Positions 20,481-30,336 of a DNA stretch of 64,000 nucleotides are shown piece after piece. Position numbers and translations under genes: made by a program. The stretch is taken from contig CM007314.1 in NCBI GenBank assembly GCA_000333855.2, positions 895,838 through 959,837 on the forward strand. Reading direction: 5' to 3'. The stretch's first letter is position 1; each line of letters starts with the position of its first letter. This DNA comes from Endotrypanum monterogeii (Eukaryota; Euglenozoa; Kinetoplastea; Trypanosomatida; Trypanosomatidae). Below the pieces are notes generated by a model, which saw nothing but the letters and a program-made list of their open reading frames with translations, made no database searches and was not told where the DNA came from.

Positions 20481-21696
20481 ATATATAAATATATTACGAT
20501 AAGATTCAAGCGATGTCTCAACGGCACATCAACACCCGTAAAGAACGACAAAAATGACAAAGAGTAGGTGTGGCTTCGTGTCGACACTGGTAGAGACACT
20601 TCTTTTGGGTTCGAATGAATTCTTCTGCCGAACTGCCACCGATGCCAGGGGTAATCACCGAGGCGAGAGGGTGGTGAAAAGAGAGGAAAACCAAGCCAGC
20701 AAACACAAATGGAGCCACAGAGGGTCTAGCCACCCTCCTAGGTCAGAATAAAAAATATATATTTAAAAAAAGAGTGGCGTCATGTGAGGAAGGTTAGGGT
20801 ACGGTTCATGGATGGGCTGAAAAGGCGAGCGGTGCGTTAAACGGGTGTGCCTACACACACGAAGACCCCAAGAGGAGAAAACTATTTTGTTGAGCTAATA
20901 CATCATAGTATTGTTATCGGGAAGGATGACCATCAACATCAACAACACCAGCTTCACAAGACTCGAAACGCCCGTTGCCTGTTTTAGGGGATATTGAAAG
21001 TCTCCACTCTTTTTGCCGCTGATTGTTTCTGTTTTGTATGCTTTCTCTTCACTTCGTGCTCGGTGGTAATGATATTAGAACACCTTTTCTTCTGCTTTCC
21101 TGCCGTGAACGCTGCGCGAGTGAGCACCCACGCAACGAAAATGAAAGAGGATTCGGTGTCTCTGAAAGTGAAGAGCGAGGAAGATGAGGGGGTGCAAAAG
21201 AAAAAAAAAAAGAGGCGTAACCTGCCGAGAAAACAATAATCGAGCTTTGGCGCCACACCTTCTTCTCGGGGGGGGGGGAATAATAATAAAAAAAGGGAAA
21301 GAGAAAGAGAGGGGCCTTGCCCGGGGGAGAGAATCAGGTGTAGGCGGCGGGAAGAGGAGCTTTGTCACCTCAACAAAGGATCCCCCACCCACGCACCCTC
21401 CCCCAGCACCAAGGTCTGCTGTCACCTCGAAAGAATGTGTAGTGAAAAAAAGGAAGATAAAACCTTCAAATCCTTTCATGCACCGTATGAAGCATCTATA
21501 GCATGTTCCTTCCCCTTTTCCATTCCCTGGCTATCTTGTGGCAGTTCGTGTATGGAGAGGGCCTCTGGTGTGCCAACCTCACGAGTTGTCGCCTCTCCTC
21601 CCTCGTGAAAACCCTATCATAAAAATGCCACTTGGTTCACGGCCACCATGAAATAAAAAAGTGCGTAATACTCATCCGTGCGCTTTGACACACGAC

Positions 21697-21924
21697 TCAG
21701 TTGCTCCATCCTGTGAGGAAGCCGTGTACATGGTAACCATGCTTAGCGACGTAGCCACAGGTACAGTCACGGCAACCCTGTGGACAACGGTGCCCCTCCC
21801 CCGAAAGATGTAATCGATAAACATTGCCTATAACCGTAAACCTATGATTTTTTTTCAAATCCATAAGCGTGTATCCGTTGAGGATAGCAAGAGCCTGGGT
21901 GCTGGAGATCCGTTGAGGGGCCAT
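21697..21924 (-). CDS. Possible small Cys-containing protein, unrecognised (75 aa)
   Basis: A short frame from the ATG at 21924 with mixed composition and a Cys/His-rich C-terminal half (GHRCPQGCRDCTCGY, then KHGYHVHGF). It lies downstream of repeat copy B in the transcription direction. I see no strong splice acceptor or recognised family. It could be a small gene, part of a decayed element, or chance. Confidence 0.22.
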   Translation of the reverse strand: MAPQRISSTQALAILNGYTLMDLKKNHRFTVIGNVYRLHLSGEGHRCPQGCRDCTCGYVAKHGYHVHGFLTGWSN

Positions 21925-22176
21925 ATACGCCACAAAACACGCAGAAGCGTGATGTCGGCAGCTACCACCTCCTCACAGAATGAAGCAGCGACGATGGTGG
22001 GAATAGATGAGAAGAACAAAGTTATCGGCTCCCCTCTTGCACTCCTATTAGATCAGATATCGGGGACCTGTCGTGGTTACGGAAGAGTGCTCGAGGTTGG
22101 TGGGCTTCCGCTTGCGGGGACGTGGCGACGTACATCTAACATACACTTTCGAAGCGTTTCGTGTAGCACTGCAGAC

Positions 22177-22426
22177 GCTTTTCACACTCTTTCACGGAGC
22201 GCACACTGAACAAAGAGGAGGTGCATAGGGGAAGGGGGAGGGAGGGGACCTGAGTTGAGCCTGGCCAACTCTCCACCCCCCCCCCACACCCTTTCCTGGG
22301 TGGAGGCCCTCAACTGCCTACATCGACAGGTGTGACACTCTCCTGTACTGCCTCCCGTAACGGTCATTGGCGGGCCTTTGTGCGCCAATTGATTTTGAGG
22401 AAGCGGGTACACCATAGACGGCAGGA
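22177..22426 (-). repeat. Dispersed ~250-bp repeat, copy B
   Basis: Reverse-complement partner of 7947-8197, about 90% identical by eye, with similarity starting and ending abruptly. Here it is in the transcribed orientation of the neighbouring genes, in the probable 3' UTR of the TTLL gene. Both copies carry a short open frame beginning MVYPLPQNQLAHKGPP that diverges after a variable G-run, so a coding function is doubtful. Confidence 0.85.
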
Positions 22427-23015
22427 ACTGCCGAACAGGAAGTGCACGTTTTTCTCTGGGAATATGTTATTGTGATGGACTGATACTCCTCAGGGGGTTT
22501 GGGGCCTCAAAGGCAGATCAAATTTCTTCTTTTTTTTCTTGTCTGAAATGTTTGGAGGACGCATCTGCCAGGAAAGTCATTGTAACGGAACTCACGCACC
22601 ATAACACTCGCAGAAGTCGGACACACAAATCCACACATGCACTCTTTCATACACCATGATGTATGTATATCTATAGATATATATTTATGTATTTATTCCA
22701 GCGACGGGTTGTGGAGTACGGAACTGTTTCTACCTCATCTAGACAATCGAGCATGCCGCATCGACGTGATGTTACCAAACCTCCGGTGATGTTGACGTGA
22801 TGTTATCTAGTTCCCTCTTCTCCCCTTCCGGGACTTTCTGCCTTTATTCTCGACCCCTGCCCAGGTACACACTTGTGCCCTCTGGCCCGCCTTGGAAGAG
22901 AAGATCTGCATCTAGAAAAGCAAAATACGTTCAAGCAAGCGGTTACACTGTGGGTATGCGTGCGATCTCAGATGTTTTTTTTACCGATGTCCATAACTAA
23001 CGGAGAGGTCACTTA

Positions 23016-25097
23016 TTATGTTAATGCCCATTTGTCTTTTTCCGTCAAGCCCTCCAAATCGAAAGCACGCAGATCTGCCCGGTAGGAAATGCTTGTCGCC
23101 AACGAATCCAAAGGATGGCGGGGAGTAGATAGCTCCGGCAATGCCGAAATACTATTCGGTGCTTCGAGATCGATTTTTTGTGAAGACGCGGAAGATATTT
23201 CTTTTGCAGGGAATATGCGATGAAAACCGCGGGCATAGGCCAGCTCATCCCTTAAGCGCAGGACCACGTCCTCGCGCGTTTGTGATTCCGAAGCAACGCA
23301 CCCATCCGCGTTGACGGCGTTTGACATGGCGGCGTGGTAGAGTTCCGTTTTCCGTACTCCAGACGAGCGGTGCATGTCTTCGCGCAGGTGAGACGAGTTC
23401 CACAAGGTGCTTCCAGGTTCAATTGCTCGGTCGAAGGGCTCTAGCATCGCCAAATTCAGTAGATCGGCCACCACATTTGTTTTGGTTGCGTAATCGAAAG
23501 CGGAACTGCTCTCCAGTGACGGGAGCGTGTTCACCTCGATCAGGAAGGGATTTAGGTCGGCATCGAGCATCACGTCGAAACCGTAGAGTTCAAAATAGCT
23601 ACCCGGCATGGAAACGCGCCGAACAGCGTCATCAATGACAGGACGCACCGCGAACAGCGTGCGTGTGATCAGCTGCGCGATCTCCTCAAGAAGCGCATCA
23701 GAGGGACGGCGCGGTGGTGCAGAGGTTGAAAAACTTGTATTTTGTGCGCGGCCATCAATGTAGTCCCACAACTTTCCGAGGGACCACTTCAGCACAGGCC
23801 CAGTGGTGGTGCTATCATCTGCAGACGCAAGCCCCTCCAACTGACTGGTTTCTGTCGACAACGGTGTTCCAGGGCGACTGAGATGCTGCATAGTAGCGTA
23901 ACGCTTGCCCACCGAGTAATTTGTCAAATGCCGAAAGCGGTCTCGCATGTGTCTTGTGCTGTGATCAGACCCATTCGTGCCGCTGGTCCCACCCACTGAA
24001 GTTAGCTTAGGATCACCGTGGCTCCCCTCGCTGCCGGCGATTCCGTCGGTTGTTAATTGTGTACCGGCCGTCTCGGTGTACTGCTCAGCTGCAAGCCGCA
24101 CCAGCCCCTCTTCGTGCAAGTATATCGTGAGTGGATTATATGAGGTCACCGCAACATACAGGCGAAGGTCCATCTTCCGACCCTCAACAAGAAAAGGATT
24201 TTCGATGTACTCCTGGACAACATAACTGCTGAATAGCCGCCGCGTCTCCTTTGCAGCTGACTTGCACTTGATGTCCTCCATGATGCGCTCCCACGTGGGT
24301 GCATGCTCCGAACCACCCTTCGATATTAAGATGCCCCGACCACAGCTGCCGCGAGCTGGTTTCCAGATAAAGTGCCGGTCGCTCGGTGCAGCCGTCATAG
24401 CCGCCATCAGACTCTCCCGCTCCTGCGGATAGAACCAGGTGCGTGGGACAAACCTGTAGCGTGCACTAACCGCTTCTCGCTCTCCTGGTGTAGAAGCGTG
24501 GCGCATTGCATCTGCAAAGGCACGGCGCACATTAGCTGCCATCCCACGCTTGCACCCGAGGTTTGCGTGACTGAGAGGGAAGTGGTTGTAGCGCTGTTGG
24601 GGGTGTGTCATGCGCATCTTTTCCAGATAGGTCTCTTGCTCCATCGCCCCGACCACGGGGTGATTTGGGAAAGGGATGGGGCGGTCGTCGCGCAACATTT
24701 CGCTGAACGGCATGGAACGTCCCCAGAGTAGGTTGCTCGCGACATCACGGGTCTCCGGTGAAACACGACGGAATCCAGCCTTCAACAGCGGCAGCCGCAG
24801 AGCGTAGTATTCACACGAGGAAGATGTAATGCTGAATAGAGGCAAAGCAGTGCCCAGTGCAGTAGGCTGGAACGCGTATCTCGGAGGAGCCGTGTCGCGC
24901 ATCCGTGGAAAGTAGAAGCTGGGCTTTCGCTGTGGGCTGCTCGACGGTTTCAAATACACGGGCATTGGTGATACACATTCGGCCGCATGCGGGAGCGATG
25001 AGGATGGAGTAGGACAGCAACTGCTCGACGCTTCACTTGTGCTGGTAGGACACTCTGCGGCAGCTGCCGCACCGAGACGCCAACAATGCCGGAACAT
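23016..25097 (-). CDS. Tubulin tyrosine ligase-like (TTLL) family amino-acid ligase
   Basis: 693 aa from the ATG at 25097; the longer open frame begins at a non-ATG codon upstream of a likely AG acceptor (25118-25117). Motifs of the TTL ATP-grasp domain appear in order: WKPARGSCGRGILI near residue 240 (nucleotide loop), VVQEYIENPFL then GRKMDLRLYVAVTS near 285-310, HLTNYSVGKR near 385, and FELYGFDVMLDADLNPFLIEVN near 500-520 with the metal-binding D/E/N residues. TTLL enzymes add glutamate, glycine or tyrosine to tubulin tails; the overall pattern is closer to polyglutamylases than to TTL itself, but the added amino acid cannot be assigned. The product likely acts on axonemal or subpellicular microtubules. 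The N-terminal 120 residues are Ser/Ala-rich and variable-looking. Confidence 0.9.
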   Translation of the reverse strand: MFRHCWRLGAAAAAECPTSTSEASSSCCPTPSSSLPHAAECVSPMPVYLKPSSSPQRKPSFYFPRMRDTAPPRYAFQPTALGTALPLFSITSSSCEYYALRLPLLKAGFRRVSPETRDVASNLLWGRSMPFSEMLRDDRPIPFPNHPVVGAMEQETYLEKMRMTHPQQRYNHFPLSHANLGCKRGMAANVRRAFADAMRHASTPGEREAVSARYRFVPRTWFYPQERESLMAAMTAAPSDRHFIWKPARGSCGRGILISKGGSEHAPTWERIMEDIKCKSAAKETRRLFSSYVVQEYIENPFLVEGRKMDLRLYVAVTSYNPLTIYLHEEGLVRLAAEQYTETAGTQLTTDGIAGSEGSHGDPKLTSVGGTSGTNGSDHSTRHMRDRFRHLTNYSVGKRYATMQHLSRPGTPLSTETSQLEGLASADDSTTTGPVLKWSLGKLWDYIDGRAQNTSFSTSAPPRRPSDALLEEIAQLITRTLFAVRPVIDDAVRRVSMPGSYFELYGFDVMLDADLNPFLIEVNTLPSLESSSAFDYATKTNVVADLLNLAMLEPFDRAIEPGSTLWNSSHLREDMHRSSGVRKTELYHAAMSNAVNADGCVASESQTREDVVLRLRDELAYARGFHRIFPAKEISSASSQKIDLEAPNSISALPELSTPRHPLDSLATSISYRADLRAFDLEGLTEKDKWALT

Positions 25098-26258
25098 ACG
25101 GATGATGCACGATGGGCTAAAAAGAATGTGAAATACAGCCGCGAGGTGCAAAAGAAATACCACTACCCAAAGAGGATTCGAGCTACACAGTGAATATTAT
25201 ATTTGAAGAAAAAAAAACCGACAAAATATATAAATCTCTACAGTGTATCCCCTGCTGAGTTATTACGCACGTGATTGCGACAATATTCGTACCTCCCTAC
25301 AATTGATTGATGAGATGATACCTTCTCCTGTCGTTCTCACCACATGCGTTGACTGTTTTCCACACTAGTTGATGGCGTATGGGTGTGTGCGTGTGTTCTT
25401 GTGGTCTACAGAGTGCGAGCAGACACACGCAATTGCATATTCACAAAGTATAAAACAGACTAGATAGAGGCGCAGAAGCCTACCATGAAGGGGTTGAGTG
25501 ATTACTCTTTTAATGATAAATTCGCTGACGTTCTTTCGTACAAAACACAAGTGAACCTGATATAAGACAAGTGCTCCAAAAAAAAAAACGAGAGGTCCAA
25601 AGAATAAGTGCTCTGCCTCCTCGTCTGACTTCTATGCAGAACTGCCTGTGTGGCTCGGAGAAGAACCGCAGCCGTACAGACGGAGGCTGTTGCTTTCGTA
25701 CATGTGTGTGTGTGTGTGTGTGTGTGCGTATGTATGAGGAGAGAGGGAGTCGATTTGCCAGAATCGAAGATGCCAACAACAACAAAAAAAAAACGAGAAG
25801 AAAAAGAGAATTTACAAAAAGAGTGAAGGTTGGTATGCCATGCAGTGCATTTGATCGAAAGTGGAAGAGGGGTCACCAGCATGATGGACGATGTACCACT
25901 CCTGTCGTCGCACGTAGCATTGGTCATCCAATCCATGCAGGCTTTTCTTTGGTGTGTATGTGTATGCATGCGCGCACATCACCGACCGCAGTCAGACCCT
26001 CGTGCGGAGAGCGGTGGAAAAATTGATATGAAGCACACCCAAAAGGGCAGAGGGGGAGACAAACAACACGATGTTGTTTGTTTCTCGAAAAGTTGATGAT
26101 ATGATGGTACGTTGTGATAAACAGAGGTATCACTGAGTGTCACTCTCCTCATCATGCAACAGTTTTGAATGCGTTAATGTGTGTTGTTATTTAGAGCAAG
26201 TGAAGGGGCAGGGGCAGCGGAGATGTTTTCCTATGTAGAGGACTGCTGGGCTACACTG
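25098..26258. other. Intergenic region between the RecQ gene and the TTLL gene
   Basis: About 1.2 kb with a (TG)n tract at 25703-25726, which together with its neighbours gives His/Thr-repeat frames on the minus strand. No gene seen. Confidence 0.6.
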
Positions 26259-29200
26259 CTACCCCGAAACAGACGAGGATGGTATGTCCAACTGATGAGG
26301 CGCTAAAGCTTTTAGTACCCACGTTAGCTCAAAAGTGCACAGTGCCCCAAAATACGGAGACTTGACATACCAGCTCTGCGCCAGAGGGAGCTGGCCTGCG
26401 TACTTGCCATGCTGGATAAGACTTTTGGGACGAATCCCAAGTAACGCCCTCAGCGCTTCGTAGGTGGAGTGGATGCGAAGGCGATTTTCTTCCACAAAAG
26501 CGTTCACCACAGAAACCGCCTTAAGGCGACTCATTGTACGACCTGGCGGATTCCAGGATGCGTTTTCGTGTGCGGGAATTGTGTCGTTGGGACCCGTGCT
26601 CCTGTCCAGCTCAGCGGCGATCGCCTTGTGTGACGGGTTTTGCAAAACCCCAAACATTCTTCGCAGCCCGTCCACCTGTGCGTCCAAACGACCACGATGC
26701 AAAGACAAGATGTGGGAGACGAGTACTCGCTGCGAGGCTGGACTTGCTGATTCGGGAAACGACTCCGATAACTCGAGCAGCAGGGCTGAAGATGTACCAT
26801 ACCTAGTGACGGCTACAGTGCCGCTGTCAATCAGTTCTTGCATGCGCTGCTGAAACTCGGCAAGCGGCATCGACAGGGTGTTCGCCATCTCGATCACATT
26901 CGACATGTTCGGTGTCACACGGCATAGCTCCAAAACGGCATCCGTAGCCCCGAGTTGGCGAAGGAGCAACGCAACACCAGCACCAGCGGAGGAACCCTGG
27001 TTCCTTGAGCTGGAGCTGGTGCGTCGCCGCTTCAGCGACTTCCCACCGTCGAAGATCGAATTAGAATGAGACACACTCGACACTGTCGAATCCGCTGTGC
27101 GATCTGTCCCCTCCTGGACACTCAATACCCTGTAGCTGAGCGGGTAAGATCCCAAAACACTCTTGAATGGGGTGGACAGCGAAGTGGATTCGGTGTGGCA
27201 GGGCGATTCGTTCATACGCGAGGCCCTCACCCCGGTAGCAGTTAACAGCAAAAAAAGTACTGTCTCGATCGTCTCAGTACTAAAGCCCAGCTCGGTTGAC
27301 AAGGCTGAGACAGAGACAAGCATAAGCCGCGGTCCCACTCGGGTAGAGGGGCACGAGAAGATGGCGCTAACAACAGACTGCATCTCAGATGGAGAGAGCA
27401 GCGTGCTCCACAGCCGACACCGGTGAACGTAGAAGTCGAAGGGGTTGTAAAGAACACGACAAATGCTCGGTGCGCCGTCTCGGCCAGCCCGACCAATTTC
27501 CTGTACGTAGCCTTCCAACGAGCTCGGTGCCGAAGCGTGGATCACGCTGCGAATGTTGGCCTTGTCAATGCCCATGCCAAAGGCGATGGTTGCAACTAGT
27601 ATATCAATTTTTCCCTCGATAAAATGCTTTTGGGTGGCGCTTCGCATAGATCGTGTTAATGCCGCATGATAACAGCGAACCACCAGCCCACCCACTGCCG
27701 AATCGGATTGTGCGGCCACACCCCTTACGTTAACCTCTTCGATGGCGCTTCCCTCGTCGGTGTGAGAGGAACGCTCGCACCGCTCAGCAGAAGCCGGGTA
27801 GTGCGCTGGGTGAAACAAACCGGGTAGTTCTTCGGAAGCAGCAGACGATGCGGGGTTCGGATGGGAGCATTTGGAGGACAGAAACCCCGACAGAGCATCC
27901 GCATCTGCGCGAGTTTGCACGTACACAATCATCGGCTTCGGCAGCTGCTGCACTGCCTCCAGGAGGGCATCCTGGATTACCCGTGGAGAGGGTTCGTGAA
28001 CCTCTGCATCTCCTTCTGAGGAGGTGGGCAGTCGATGAAATGAAGCGTGGCGCTGCACAAGGTCGGTCACCTGAAGTTGAAGATTTTCACGCTGATGATC
28101 GCCACACATCACTGTCCACTCAACATTGAAACTCGCCTGGACGTCACGCACAACATCGCGCGTGGCAGTAGCGGTGAGGCACAGATATGGCACCACCGCC
28201 AGTGACGCTTTTTCCTCCTCCGCTCGTGGACTCTGGTGCATGAACGCCGCTGGATCAGCAAGGACTGGACTTTGAAGAACACGACTGACATACATAAAGG
28301 CAGGCCGAAAATCGTATGCCCAGCCCGATACACAGTGCACCTCGTCCACACAAACAAGCGCGAGTCGATGAGCCTGTGACTGCAGAAGACGTCGGAGAGG
28401 CACACTGGAGATAAATTTCTCTGGCGATGCAAACAGAAAGTCGAGTTGGCATAGCGGTGACTCAAGCTCAGCATACAACCGCTCCTCACGTGCTGCGTCC
28501 ACTTTGGAGGACAACACAAATGCATTCAGGTGTGAAATACCATTGATTTTTTCGGCCTGATCCTCCATCAGCGCTAGCAGAGGCGAGACAACGACACAGA
28601 AGCGACTGAAAAGATCCGCTGGGAGCCTCGTGGGTGACAGCGACACAGCAAAGGTGGAGTTATCCGAGGGGTCATCCTCGCCTGCTCTTTCCAGTGGCTG
28701 CTGCTGCTGTGCCTTTGTTGTTGTAGCTTGCCGGCAACACCGCGCGTAACGACATTCGAAGAGAAGACGGTGAACAAGCATTGGAAACTGGTAGCAGAGA
28801 GATTTTCCCCAACCAGTTGGGCACACAGCGAGTGTATTGACGCCAGCGAGGATTGAGAAACAAACGTCTTGTTGTTGAGGCTTGAAGGCTCCAGTGTCAA
28901 TGCGAAAATAGGTACGCAGCAGATATGCACACGATGGAAGCGTCTCGGCATCTTGCAGCGTTGCAGCCGATGTCGACGCACGAACTCTGTTGGCGAGTCT
29001 CTTGGCGGCCTCCATTACCTCTTCCAGGATCTGTTCTAGATAGCTAATATCATCTGCCGACTCGGGGCTTTGTGCAGCACGGTCTACCGGTAGGGACTCT
29101 AGGATGTTCAAGGCTGACGGCCTTGATTCTTGGGAAGTTGGAGATGCGATGCTGTCAGCACAGCTTTTTTCGTGCTGGTTGTCACCCCTACTACACGCTA

Positions 29201-29423
29201 CCCGTGAAACCCCGACAAATTCATCCCTGGTACATTTTCTGGCGCGCAAAAAGCCCACCTGATTCATGGAGATCGTGGCGAGATAAGGAATCGGTTCCTC
29301 CGCGCAGTTCTGTGCGAGTTCTTCGACGTTCTCGAGGGAGGGTCGAGGTATCGATCTACTCTGCTGGCGTTTTCCACTATTGCCATGTAACGCATCCTGC
29401 AATGCCGGAGGAGATGTTTCCAT
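26259..29423 (-). CDS. RecQ-family DNA helicase
   Basis: 1054 aa from the ATG at 29423; the open frame extends further only through TA/CA repeats from a non-ATG codon. RecQ superfamily-2 motifs: Walker A as CPTGWGKSLCYQFPM near residue 195 (canonical TGxGKS), motif II DEVHCVSGW near 359 (usual DEAH with Ala to Val), CLTATATRDV (motif III), HASAPSSLEGYVQEIGRAGR (motifs V-VI) near 625-650. The order fits a 3'-5' ATP-dependent helicase for replication-fork and recombination repair in the nucleus. The C-terminal third is Ser-rich and no HRDC domain is obvious; an RQC-like zinc-binding region is not clear. Assignment to a specific human-type RecQ (BLM, RECQ1, RECQ5) is not supported. Confidence 0.92.
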   Translation of the reverse strand: METSPPALQDALHGNSGKRQQSRSIPRPSLENVEELAQNCAEEPIPYLATISMNQVGFLRARKCTRDEFVGVSRVACSRGDNQHEKSCADSIASPTSQESRPSALNILESLPVDRAAQSPESADDISYLEQILEEVMEAAKRLANRVRASTSAATLQDAETLPSCAYLLRTYFRIDTGAFKPQQQDVCFSILAGVNTLAVCPTGWGKSLCYQFPMLVHRLLFECRYARCCRQATTTKAQQQQPLERAGEDDPSDNSTFAVSLSPTRLPADLFSRFCVVVSPLLALMEDQAEKINGISHLNAFVLSSKVDAAREERLYAELESPLCQLDFLFASPEKFISSVPLRRLLQSQAHRLALVCVDEVHCVSGWAYDFRPAFMYVSRVLQSPVLADPAAFMHQSPRAEEEKASLAVVPYLCLTATATRDVVRDVQASFNVEWTVMCGDHQRENLQLQVTDLVQRHASFHRLPTSSEGDAEVHEPSPRVIQDALLEAVQQLPKPMIVYVQTRADADALSGFLSSKCSHPNPASSAASEELPGLFHPAHYPASAERCERSSHTDEGSAIEEVNVRGVAAQSDSAVGGLVVRCYHAALTRSMRSATQKHFIEGKIDILVATIAFGMGIDKANIRSVIHASAPSSLEGYVQEIGRAGRDGAPSICRVLYNPFDFYVHRCRLWSTLLSPSEMQSVVSAIFSCPSTRVGPRLMLVSVSALSTELGFSTETIETVLFLLLTATGVRASRMNESPCHTESTSLSTPFKSVLGSYPLSYRVLSVQEGTDRTADSTVSSVSHSNSIFDGGKSLKRRRTSSSSRNQGSSAGAGVALLLRQLGATDAVLELCRVTPNMSNVIEMANTLSMPLAEFQQRMQELIDSGTVAVTRYGTSSALLLELSESFPESASPASQRVLVSHILSLHRGRLDAQVDGLRRMFGVLQNPSHKAIAAELDRSTGPNDTIPAHENASWNPPGRTMSRLKAVSVVNAFVEENRLRIHSTYEALRALLGIRPKSLIQHGKYAGQLPLAQSWYVKSPYFGALCTFELTWVLKALAPHQLDIPSSSVSG

Positions 29424-29443
29424 CGTTGGCGTTTCCAAAGTGG

Positions 29444-29480
<37 letters not shown>

Positions 29481-30336
29481 GTGTGTGTGTGTGTGTGTGT
29501 GTGATTGTGTTACTTCCAGAATCGAGTTGCTGCCCAATAAAGAGAGCTACGGTCCAAACAGTGAACAATTTAGCCGTGCAAAGATGATCTATGAGTTTTT
29601 GTTGCGAAGGGTTCGTGTCAACAGTTTCACAGGCAGTGCCTGATGATACGTTTTCCTTTAGTGTGTGCGTGTGTATGTTTATGTGTGGAGGCGCGCTTGT
29701 GCAAATACGCGAAGACAGGCTTTAGTGTGTCTACAATATAATTTCGTATCTTTTTTTTTTTTTGAAGGACCTCTTAGCGTCTTTCCGCGCGTGTACACGT
29801 GTTTCTCATGACTACAGAACACTTTGATAATGTGAGCTCTAAATCAGACGAAAAAAACAAAAAAGTCAGAGGATCGAAAAGATGGTTCAGTAGGACACCT
29901 GAAAGGGGAGAGGTTTACAGCGGGAAGAGGCAGGGTCGTCCACCGAATAAGGGGATGGATAGGGAGAGTCGCGAAACAACTAGGGGGCACCACACGCATG
30001 ACAGGTGATGCGAGATGAAGAGCTCCAGCCACTGCTAAAACACTGGGGGGATAAACTGACAAGCAGGTATTCGCTCATACTCCCCTCTCTTCTCCCTGTT
30101 CTGCTGCATGGTGGGGGTCGGCGGACAGGTGTCCCCCACCCACTCCTTTCGATTTTTTTGTCGCCAAAACGTTTCTGGACCTCCGCCTTCACACAAACGT
30201 GTCCAATGTTGTGCTGCTACACTACCGGGAGTAGTATAGGAAGGCATTCATACATAAAGAAGCTCTGTCAGTGCACCCTGATGCTTACCTCTCCCTTCCT
30301 CGCCTACAGATTAAGTGACATTGGACAGAAGCAGCG
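29424..30336. other. Intergenic region between the split gene and RecQ
   Basis: About 0.9 kb holding the compound microsatellite and a T13 run near 29751-29764. No gene seen. Confidence 0.6.
29443..29502. repeat. Compound (TA)n(TG)n microsatellite just upstream of RecQ
   Basis: About 14 TA units (29443-29470), a short TATG bridge, then about 13 TG units (29477-29502). It lies 20 nt before the RecQ ATG, with no AG after it on the coding strand until close to the ATG, so it is probably part of the 5' UTR. Confidence 0.85.

Larger units (their letters stand above)
20214..23015. other. 2.8-kb intergenic region with dispersed repeat copy B
   Basis: Between the TTLL gene and the LRR/IQ gene. It holds TA repeats (about 20448-20485 and 22672-22690), repeat copy B, G- and C-runs near 21270 and 22277, and a possible small ORF at 21697-21924. 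A protein-like minus frame at 20518-20733 has no ATG near its start and is not called. Confidence 0.6.

Noticed and set aside
20518..20733. Minus frame with signal-peptide-like start and several Cys
   Set aside because: No ATG; a stop codon lies a few codons upstream of the frame's first usable codon.
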